Positions 49,101 to 61,100 of a DNA stretch of 64,000 nucleotides are shown in pieces. The DNA is from Siphonodentalium dalli. Taxonomy: Eukaryota > Mollusca > Scaphopoda > Gadilida > Siphonodentaliidae. The translations under genes and the position numbers were made by a program. Numbering within the stretch: the stretch's first letter is position 1; the number at the start of each line of letters is the position of its first letter. The stretch lies in NCBI GenBank assembly GCA_032622095.1, contig CP136062.1, positions 223,584,578 to 223,648,577 of the forward strand. The letters are read 5' to 3'. Under the pieces are notes generated by a model, which was not told the DNA's origin, did not search any database, and saw only the letters and a list, made by a program, of their open reading frames with translations.

Positions 49101-52100
49101 ACCTGGAAATAGTGTGTCATTTGCAGAATGAGGTCCCCCAGAGGGTGATTTTATTGAAGCTATCCAGCACATTGGGCTAGCATCACCAAATTCACCCTCT
49201 GGTGACCTCATTCTGCTTAGGCCTCATCTTCTAGCAAGTATCTATAGTCTTAAATTAACATTGTTTTTAGTTACTTTTTACCTTATGTTCTATATCCCAT
49301 AATTTGCAGAAGATAAAATGCATAATCAAGGTGACTAATGTGTGAACATCAACAACTTCAACTGGGGAACTTCAATCTGATCCTAGATCTCCCATAGCAG
49401 TTGAGGCCTCGGCAGAATGAGGCTCCCAGAGGGTAGATTTGGTGACGCTAGCCTCGCTGTGTGGGATAGCATCACTAAATTAACCCTCTGGGGACCTCAT
49501 TCTGCAAATGACAGACACACTATAATCAGCCTGAGATAGAATACTCTGGTCAGGGACCAGCCTAGAGGGCTACTTGGGAGAGGACCATCCTAGAAGGCTA
49601 CTTGGGAGAGGACCATCCTAGAAGACTACTTGGGAGAGGACCATCCTAGAAGACTACTTGGGAGAGGACCATCCTAGAGGGCTACTTGGGAGAGGACCAT
49701 CCTAGAGGGCTACTTGGGAGAGGACCATCCTAGAGGGCTACTTGGGAGAGGACCATCCTAGAGGGCTACTTGGGAGAGGACCATCCCAGAGGGCTACTTG
49801 GGAGAGGACCAGCCTAGAAGGCAACTTGGGAGAGGACCATCCTAGAAGACTACTTGGGAGAGGACCATCCTAGAGGGCTACTTGGGAGAGGACCAGCCTA
49901 GATGGCTACTTGGGAGAGGACCATCCTAGAGGGCTACTTGGGAGAGGACCATCCTAGAGGGCTACTTGGGAGAGGACCAGCCTAGAAGGCAACTTGGGAG
50001 ATATCTTCACCATAAAATATGGCACTTCCCCCCTATTTTTGTCCCAGGGAGAAGTGACTTCTCTCCGATATACCAGTATCCATATGTCCCAACATCATAT
50101 TTAAAGTATATTTACTATTATAATGGCGTTCTTACTCACCATAATCGGTTTATAATTGGGCTCTTGTGTTGCATAATATTTATTGGATCATAGCAGGGTG
50201 ATGTTGGGGGAAAATTTAACTTCAGCCATTGTTACTTCTCCTTAACAGTAAATTTCTCTAATAACCAAACGGAGAAGTGACTTCTAGGCTGGTCCCTGAT
50301 TCTGATAGCAGTTCTTACATTTCAGGATCATTTCCGAGTGTTACGAGAGCAGGAACCACACGGGTTGAGACTAGTAGATCGCTGACTCCCTTCACCAGAA
50401 TCTGCAATGGAAAAAAAAATTATATTTGTATAGATAATGCATGGCTTGGAGCAGTCTCTATGAAAAGCAGACGAAAATCCTCTATTAAAATTAGTTTCCG
50501 TATTGAAGGGATTCCCTCTATTTCATTGGAGAGAGTCGCAGAATACGCGCGATTTCATTGGTTTATGACATAACAGATCACTTCACAGATCAGAGGCCAA
50601 TGACATTTTGACAATTTTCCCACACATTGTCAAACTCAACTTTTGTTGGAAAACTGAATACAGGCGATATATCCATAATTCATTATCTATACTCATCACA
50701 ATATAGGAGATATCTTCTTCGAGTTTTTATAAGACAACTATATTCATGACTCCAGGAATGCACTCCATATTTGGAAATGGTTTATTTTTGTTATGATGGG
50801 ATAGCTGCATCATCCTACAAATCTAGATCCACTAGGATTTTCATCGGCTTTTCAAAGAGACTGGGCTTGGAGTTAACAATGCATCTGATGCAAAGCACTT
50901 AATAGACATAGCACCACATGTTGTTATAGATATATGTATACACGTAGTATACATTTTGACTCACGCGATTAGAATTTGTGTCAACAAGTTGCATGTTAAT
51001 AACATGGAATTTAACCACAAATTTGCAATGTGTGTAGAATACATATGCGAAAACATACATTGGACACCTTCCGTGTGATGAAACACTACTGGTAAGAATT
51101 ACGAATAGCTGATAGTAGTGGTAAATTTTTCGGACAGCTAGTTCATACCTTTTCCGCGGAATTGACGACTACGAGTCTGCTTGTAGAAAATAATGCTTTT
51201 ATAACGTCTTGCCATTCACAGTAACGTGATGCGATCGTGTTTGCCATTTTTATTTTTTACTTAATTATGTTGTTATCAATGTAGTCTCGATGATTACATG
51301 CCCATATTTGTATGTGGTCCAAGAGATGGAATATTCCACATGCTGCAGGCGAGTAGACTATACCTCCTCGTGGACAACTGTTTTGGTACAATCAACAACA
51401 AGACATGCATTATTTATTATATTATATTATTTTATATCAAATACTGGAGTGAATTCGCACACAATTTCCATGCAGGCCGAGAATAAGAAGTCTTTCCAGA
51501 GGGTGAAGCATCACTAAATTCACCCATTGGGGACCTCATTCTGCTTAGGCCTCATCATCTCTGGAAAGTTTCTTTATTATCAAATTTCTATAGAAACTTC
51601 TTCACATAAATTCTATTTCTTTTTTAGTTTAGTTTCTCTATATCCCCAAATTGGCAGATGACACATTGCATAATCGAGGTTCAATCTGAATCTATGTCTC
51701 CCATAGCAGATGAGGTCATGCAGAATGAGGTCCCAAGATGATTAATGTGGTGAGGCTAGCCCACTGTGTGAGACAACATCACTAAATTAAACCTCTGGGG
51801 ACCTCATCCTGCAAATAACAGGCACTTTATTCTCAGGCCTGTTTTCATGTCTCATTTTGAAACAAAAGTTTGCAAATCTGTCACAGATTTTACAAATTAC
51901 TGCAATCTTTTTGCCGATGACAGGGTATACCTATGTTATTAGTTGCCGATGACAGGGTATACCTATGTTATTAGTTGCCGATGACAGGGTATACCTATGT
52001 TATTAGTTGCCGATGACAGGGTATACCTATGTTATTAGTTGCCGATGACAGGGTATACCTATGTTATTAGTTGCCGATGACAGGGTATACCTATGTTATT

Positions 52101-55100
52101 AGTTGCCGATGACAGGGTATACCTGTTATTAGTTGCCGATGACAGGGTATACCTATGTTATTAGTTGCCGATGACAGGGTATACCTATGTTATTAGTTGC
52201 CGATGACAGGGTATACCTATGTTATTAGTTGCCGATGACAGGGTATACCTATGTTATTAGTTGCCGATGACAGGGTATACCTATGTTATTAGTTGCCGAT
52301 GACAGGGTATACCTATATTATTAGTTGCCGATGACAGGGTATACCTATGTTATTAGTTGCCGATGACAGGGTATACCTATGTTATTAGTTGCCGATGACA
52401 GGGTATACCTATGTTATTAGTTGCCGATGACAGGGTATACCTATGTTATTAGTTGCCGATGATAGGCTATACCTATGTTATTAGTTGCCGATGACAGGGT
52501 ATACCTATGTTATTAGTTGCCGATGACAGGGTATACCTATGTTATTAGTTGCCGATGACAGGGTATACCTATGTTATTAGTGTTTTTGCCGATGACAGGG
52601 TATATCTATGTTATTAGTTGCCGATGACAGGGTATACCTATGTTATTAGTTGCCGATGACAGGGTATACCTATGTTATTAGTTGCCGATGACAGGGTATA
52701 CCTATGTTATTAGTTGCCGATGACAGGGTATACCTATGTTATTAGTGTTTTTGCCGATGACAGGGTATATCTATGTTATTAGTTGCCGATGACAGGGTAT
52801 ACCTATGTTATTAGTTGCCGATGACAGGGTATACCTATGTTATTAGTTGCTGATGACAGGGTATACCTATGTTATTAGTTGCCGATGACAGGGTATACCT
52901 ATGTTATTAGTTGCCGATGACAGGGTATACCTATGTTATTATTAGTTGCCGATGACAGGGTATACCTATGTTATTATTAGTTGCCGATGACAGGGTATAC
53001 CTATGTTATTAGTTGCCGATGACAGGGTATACCTATGTTATTAGTTGCCGATGACAGGGTATACCTATGTTATTAGTTGCCGATGACAGGGTATACCTAT
53101 GTTATTAGTTGCCGATGACAGGGTATACCTATGTTATTAGTTGTCGATGACAGGGTATACCTATATTATTAGTTGCCGATGACAGGGTATACCTATGTTA
53201 TTAGTTCCCGATGACAGGGTATACCTATGTTATTAGTTCCCGATGACAGGGTACACCTATGTTATTAGTTGCCGATGACAGGGTATACCTATGTTATTAG
53301 TTGCCGATGACAGGGTATACCTATGTTATTAGTTGCCGATGACAGGGTATACCTATGTTATTAGTTGCCGATGACAGGGTATACCTATGTTATTAGTTGC
53401 CGATGACAGGGTATACCTATGTTATTAGTTGCCGATGACAGGGTATACCTATGTTATTAGTTGCCGATGACAGGGTATACCTATGTTATTAGTGTTTTTG
53501 CCGATGACAGGGTATATCTATGTTATTAGTTGCCGATGACAGGGTATACCTATGTTATTAGTTGCCGATGACAGGGTATACCTATGTTATTAGTTGCTGA
53601 TGACAGGGTATACCTATGTTATTAGTTGCCGATGACAGGGTATACCTATGTTATTAGTTGCCGATGACAGGGTATACCTATGTTATTATTAGTTGCCGAT
53701 GACAGGGTATACCTATGTTATTATTAGTTGCCGATGACAGGGTATACCTATGTTATTAGTTGCCGATGACAGGGTATACCTATGTTATTAGTTGCCGATG
53801 ACAGGGTATACCTATGTTATTAGTTGCCGATGACAGGGTATACCTATGTTATTAGTTGCCGATGACAGGGTATACCTATGTTATTAGTTGTCGATGACAG
53901 GGTATACCTATATTATTAGTTGCCGATGACAGGGTATACCTATGTTATTAGTTCCCGATGACAGGGTATACCTATGTTATTAGTTCCCGATGACAGGGTA
54001 TACCTATGTTATTAGTTCCCGATGACAGGGTATACCTATGTTATTAGTTGCCGATGACAGGGTATACCTATGTTATTAGTTGCCGATGACAGGGTATACC
54101 TATGTTATTAGTTGCCGATGACAGGGTATACCTATGTTATTAGTTGTCGATGACAGGGTATACCTATGTTATTAGTTGCCGATGACAGGGTATACCTATG
54201 TTATTAGTTGCCGATGACAGGGTATACCTATGTTATTAGTTGCCGATGACAGGGTATACCTATGTTATTAGTTGCCGATGACAGGGTATACCTATGTTAT
54301 TAGTTGCCGATGACAGGGTATACCTATGTTATTAGTTCAACTAAAATCTTATCTTCATGATTCATGTATCTATTTCTATAAGTCAGTTGTTAACATAGAC
54401 ATTTTGGCGAACTTCCGCGATAATATTAATATATATACTAAGCGAACAGAGCCACATGTTGCTCGTATCAAACACACAAAATATCGAACAAAAATTGTGT
54501 AATTTCGTACATTAAGTTTTGAAAGTCCCACAAGAACCAAAGAACTACATGTATATCGCAAAAATGGTGTGATTTTATTTTTATTTTATCAACACAATTG
54601 TCTAAACGCACATAGATGACAACACCCCATGGCAAGTCAAACACAAGAGTTCTAATTTCCTGGCATTTTGCTGAGTAGCGTGCAAACATCATCAACAAAA
54701 CTACCGCTCTAATTCTCCATTCTGTCAATAAGTTATTAATGCGGGAATTGTTCTCAAAGCACATTGGAAATATGACTTTGGGCAATCGGTTTTGCCATTT
54801 TGTCTAGAAGAACCCATGCTAAATATAGAAAACCACAGACTGGAAACCAGCCGGTTACAGAGTCAGAAAGGAAGTATGAATGGTGCACTCTAGAGATTGG
54901 AAACCCAGAAGTAATATCAGGTTCATATAGATATGCAGCAATAAGAGTTTAAACTTCATAAACTTACTTCAAACATCCTAGCAGCAGCTGTTCTAACATT
55001 AGCCGAAGTATGAACAACAGCGTCCCATAAAACGCCCAATAACAGATCATGGTAGTTTACATCTTGACTGCAAACAAAAAACAATTTACATTGATCTATA

Positions 55101-58100
55101 TAATCCAATATTTGCCACCTTGAAGATGGTCGATCTTTTCCTATGACAAGTTTTATATTGTTTCCTAATAATAATAATAATAAAAATGAATCATATTTAT
55201 TATTTTATAACCCAGAAACAACTATTTAAAACGTATTTAGGAAGATATAAACCATCTTTAAGCCTAGATATAAATAATTTATACTGGCAGTGGATGTCTG
55301 ATACTATCTGGTACTAGAATTTACTACATTTATTAAGGAGAATAAACTGCAATTAATCCTCAGGATTTCAATAGATGTTTATCAAATAAACATTAGTGTT
55401 ATTTTCATTGTGTTAGATATTGAATCTAACATGCCAAGAATTTATTATTGTTTTAATATGATGATTTTTTTCATAAAATTATGTATTAGTTGAAATGCAT
55501 GTAAGAAAATTCAAAAAACAAATTTAATGACTTATTGTATCATTATACAGACCTCAGCTCTATAAATGCAGCATACAGGCTGTCCAGTTTAACTTTGTAT
55601 ATAGATAATGTAGCTAATGTATTTTCTAGAAACTGGGCCAAATGCTTTTTGTCTTCATCCTAAAATTAAAAAAATTCAGTTAAAACACTGGATAAAAACT
55701 AAAATCCTCAAAATTAGGAAATAAAGAGGTAACAGAATTATCAATCCACTAAATTTCCAAATTTTTTACTGTTTGTATAATTAGGTGATAACGGTGATTT
55801 CGGAAAGGTACAGGGCGAATATACTGTAGCAAATTTAGTTAATGGGCCTGGTGGTAATTAGTGGAATTCATGCAACTATGAGTGTCAGTAACATTTAAAT
55901 GTGTCATATGTTTCGGGATTTTCAGCAAGTAAATTATAATGAACCGCGACAAATAATTGCATTGAAAAAGTCACCAAATAACGATGCTCCTGAATGTACT
56001 ATCATGAGTGGAACGACGACAATCAGGTGGTGACACACAAGCCTGAATATAATGTGTCTGTCATTTGCAGAATAAGGTCCCCAGAGGGTGAATTTAGTAA
56101 CGCTATCATGCATGGCGGGCTAGAATCACCAAATTCACCCTCAGGGAACATCATTCTGCATAAGCTTCATCTTCTGGGAACTATCCATAGTGTCAAATAA
56201 ACATTGTTTTTAGTTACTTTTTCCCTTCTGTGAAGTTTCTATATCCCCTAATTTGCAGAAGATAAAATGCATAATTGAGGTGACAAATGGATGAACATCA
56301 CCAACTTCAACTGGAGAGCTTCAAACTGATCCTAGGTCTCCATAGCAGTTGAGGCCTAAGCAGAATGAGGTCCCCAGAGGGTGAATTTGCTGATGCTAGC
56401 CTGCAGTGCAGAATAGTGTCACTAAATTCACCCTCTGGGGACCTCATTCTGCAAATGACAGACACACTATAATCAGGCTTGTTGACACAACTTTAGGAAA
56501 TATAAATCCGCTCAGTGCACCGGAAGTTCTTACATAGAGATCAAGGTTCGAGGAGTCCAGAATGGTGAGAATTGAATTGCTTTAATTCACTCAATCATAT
56601 AAATTGTATGAGATACAGAGTTAAAAACGTATATACAGAGCTATGTACACAATGTTAGTATGGCCGTTGCGTTTGGCGTTCGAGGTCTGTAAGTGTCATT
56701 CGTCGTGTTCTACGACATCATCATCATCATCATCATCATCACCATCATCATCATCGTCATCTTCATCAACAACATCCTCATCATCATCATCATCATCATC
56801 GTCATCTTCATCAACAACATCCTCATCATCATCATCATCATCATCTTCATCATCGTCATCATCATCATCATCATCACCATCATCATCATCATCTTTGTCG
56901 TCGTCGCCTTCGTCGTAATCATCATCCTCATTGCCATCATCATCATCATCACCATCGTCGTCGCCGACGTCGTCGCCATCATCATCATCATCATCACCAC
57001 TACCACCATCATCATCCTACGCGCCATCATCGTCGCGAGTGTTTCAACATCAGCATGTATATATTCATTGTCTGTCATCATTATAATAATAGTCATCATC
57101 ATCATCACCATCATCATCGTCCTCGCCGTCGTTATCATTATCGTCATCATCGTCATCGACAACATCATAATCATCCTTCTCATAGTCACAGTTGTCATCG
57201 TTGTTTGTACCCTAATGATTGATACATGCGGTTATCTCCCTTCTGCTTATAAATGAGATCAATGTTTTAAGGACATGTTCGTTTATATATAGAGAAAGTT
57301 AACACAAGTCTCCAATCATTTTGAATCGAATAAAATCTTTTGCTTGATTTCAGATCGAATAAAATCTCGGAACGTTTGCAGTAGCCTATATCATATCTAT
57401 TATTTTCATTGTAAATCAATGCTTTAAATATAACTCACGGTATTAAATGAACACAGTACACCAGCGGCGTACACAGGAACGACACACGATGTGAGAGGAG
57501 TGTGACTGCACGAAATCTGAGAATCTGAAACACAAGTAATACAATGCAAATTATGAGATAGAACTGTTGTCTGAACATTTTCCAATTACACAATCAATAC
57601 AATCCGGTTCCTCTTTTTGGTGTCTGGTTTGGCGTTATATGAACTTATATCGTCCGGTTCGATAGCACAAAATACACTGTTTTTGAATGTCTTGTTCTCT
57701 TTCTCAAGAATAGACCAGTTACTTAATCCAATTTTTGGCGCATCAGTTTGAACATTTTTTCATCACAAGAACACACCAATAATGATCGGATTGCCAGACA
57801 ATTAGTAATGGTATTAAGCAATTTAGTGGGTGCACCAGAAATTCAGGATAAGTTAATGAAATACTTGTAAAAATTGTCTCACATTCAATTAAGACTTCAT
57901 ATAAACCCTCGGGCTTGTTGTCTGATCCTCGTTTCGATACACTAACTCTTCTATTTTGTATATAGGTGTCATCTGTATATTATGTTATTTTTTGGATTTG
58001 GAAATAAAAATATGTTTACAATTATGTGATTTAATCACCCGTTTCATGTGTATAAATGATATAAATATCATTTTAATACGTCCAAATATTAACTCTGATA

Positions 58101-61100
58101 AAAGTTATCTTTACCATACATTCTAAAACTTAGAAAGTTTGTGCTGATTGTTTGCCGTGCGCAATTTTTAATTAAAATGAAGCTCATGGAACAACTTTGA
58201 ATTACAAGTAGATGTTATATTGTGACATTGTAAGATACTAGTAATCGACAGAAAATGACTCACCACTTCAAATTTTCTGGTTACAAAACGTCGAAATGGA
58301 CATCGAAAGCAGAACCGGATTGTATTGATTGCAGTATGTGAACTGATTTTACAATCAACAATGCAGTTTTACTGGTAATATAATGAGCTGCGAAACGACA
58401 ATGCAGTTTTACTGGTGACACAAGAAGCTGCAAATCAACAATGCAGTTTTACTGGTGACATAAGGAGCTATGAAACGACCCTTATCAAGCTGAATCCCCC
58501 TCCAAACTAAACAAGCAGTCGCAGACGGCGATATCCCCCTCCGAATTGTGCAGTTGGGGAAGTGCATTCTCAATTATGTTTGCGTTCTCAGTATGTGCTA
58601 AACAAGAGGTGGGATTATGTCAAAAAGCTTGGCTTGCGAACTCATTTTAGGTACTGGTCATGGGAATGAATATACCAAAAATCTTTTAAATCCATTGACA
58701 TTTGTGGAAATTAGCCCTGTGACGTCGCCCATTTGCACACCCAAAATAAACCAATTCCAATAACTCTGCTGAAATTATCCAGCCGGACCTGGTTTCCGAA
58801 CTCGTTCTAGATACTGGTCATGTGAACTAATATACCAAAAATCTTTTAAGTCCGTTGACATTTGTGGAAATGAGCCCTGTGACGTCGTCCATTTGCACAC
58901 ACAAAATAAACAAAGTCCAATAACTCTGCTGAAAATATCTGGCCGGACCTGGTTTGCGAACTCGTTCTAGATACTGGTCATGTGAACTCATATACCAAGA
59001 ATCTTTTAAGTCCGTTGACATTTGTGGAAATGAGCCCTGTGACGTCGTCCATTTGCACAAAAAATAATAAACAAAGTCCAATAACTCTGCTGAAAATATC
59101 CGGCCGGACCTGGTTTGCGAACTCGTTCTAGATACTGGTCATGTGAACTCATATACCAAAAATCTTTTAAGTCCGTTGACATTTGTGGAAATGAGCCCTG
59201 TGACGTCGTCCATTTGCACAAAAAATAATAAACAAAGTCCAATAACTCTGCTGAAAATATCTGGCCGAACCTGGTTTGCGAACTCGTTCTAGATACTGGT
59301 CATGTGAACTCATATACCAAAAATCTTTGAAATCCATTGACATTTGTGGAAATGAGCCCTGTGACGTCGTCCATTTGCACACATAAAAATAAACAAAGTC
59401 CAATAACTCTGCTGAAAATATTCGGCCGGACCTGGTTTGCGAACTCGTTCTAGATACTGGTCATGTGAACTCATATACCAAATATCTTTGAAATCCGTTG
59501 AGATTTGTGGAAATGAACCCTGTGACATCGTCTATTTGCTATTTGGTAAATTCGACAAAGATAATAAACAAAGTCCAATAACTCTGGTAGAAATATCCGG
59601 CCAGACCTGGCTTCCGAACTCATTCTAGGTAATGGTCAGGTGAACTCATATACCAAATATCTTTGAAATCCGTTGAGATTTGTGGAAATGAGCCCTGTGA
59701 CGTCGTCTATTTGCTATTTGGTAAATTCGACAAAGATAATAAACCAAGTACAATAACTCCGGTAAAAATATCCGGCCGGACCTGGCTTCCGAACTCATTC
59801 TAGGTAATGGTCAGGTGAACTCATAAACCACAAATCTTTGTAATCCGTGACATTTGTTCAAGTTATGACTCTTACTAATTCGGGACAGACGGACGGACAG
59901 ACGGACGGACATGCGGACGGCTCGACAGACGGACGGAAGATAACCCATTACTATATCCCCTGCAAATTTTAAATTTGGTTGGGGATAATAAACCACTTCA
60001 GTGCATTCTTAAGCCTTTGATCCATGTTGGCCGGAAAATCGGTCAACGCACAAATAGCTATAATCGAGTTGGCTGGAAAACTGGCCAGCCGATGTATATT
60101 ATATAAACTGGCCAGCCAATGTATATCATGTAAACTGGCCAGCCGTTGAATATTGTGTAAACTGGCCAGCCGATGTATATTATGTAAACTGGCCAGCCAA
60201 TTTATATTATGTAAACTGGCCAGCCGATGTATATTATGTAAAAAGCATGGAATAGCAAGACCATCTACTGAATACATGGATATCTCGGAGTCGTTTATAT
60301 ACAATATGTAGCTCTTGATTTTATTAAAAATTGAAAAACTGACCAGCTGATACCATATGAAATATGCAAGTTCACAAACCGTTGTCATGCTCAAATCCCC
60401 AATGTTTATGTATGATGCCATATATATTCTACTTAGTCATATTCAAATTAATATCAGCATGATCTTAGAGATAACACAGAGCCTTAAGCATCATACCTAG
60501 TTCCTCATCTGGAATGTATAAGATCTCTAAAAACTTGGGTTTCACCTGAAAAACCAATAGTACATTACATTAATAAACACAACCACACATGCATTTTATT
60601 ATCAGTAATTTATGACACTTTTATTCTATATTATCGATCAATATAAAACACATTTATTTATTACAGTAAAAAGGAGATGACCCCATAAATGGCTGGATTT
60701 AGGTATAGTCTCCTTTTAACCTGTTCATGATGGGAGCTACGCTGGTGCATCGTTAAAGTCCCTGTGCCAGTGCAGGCTCTTATATATGCAAGTCTCCCAT
60801 ATGGAGCCTCACCAGACCTGTTAACCTCAAAAAATATTTCTGGGAGATTGGTCACAATTTTCCGTGCGATTGGGTTCATCATCCGGGAGATTTAAAAAAT
60901 TGTCATTCCTTTTGCATTTTCATTTTGACAACAAAAATAAAAAAATAATGATCAGTTATCACACAGAAACATGCAAGTTTGATGTGTTGATAGCATGTCT
61001 ACTGGTCAAATAGATGAAATAAAGAGATTATTTTTTGTGATTTTCTAAAGCAGCTGAAGAGGGTGAATTTGGTGATGCTAGCCCGCTGTGCAGGATAGTG

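Noticed and set aside
51910-54340. CRISPR-like regular array
   Set aside because: Units are contiguous with no unique spacers, in an intron of an animal gene; it is an ordinary satellite.
56643-57256. Long poly-Ser / poly-Ile / poly-Met frames
   Set aside because: Translations of an ATC microsatellite within RELCH intron 4.
58827-59528. Series of minus-strand frames beginning MDFVYYF
   Set aside because: Each is the same 161-bp monomer translated; they are antisense to nothing known and truncate at monomer variants.
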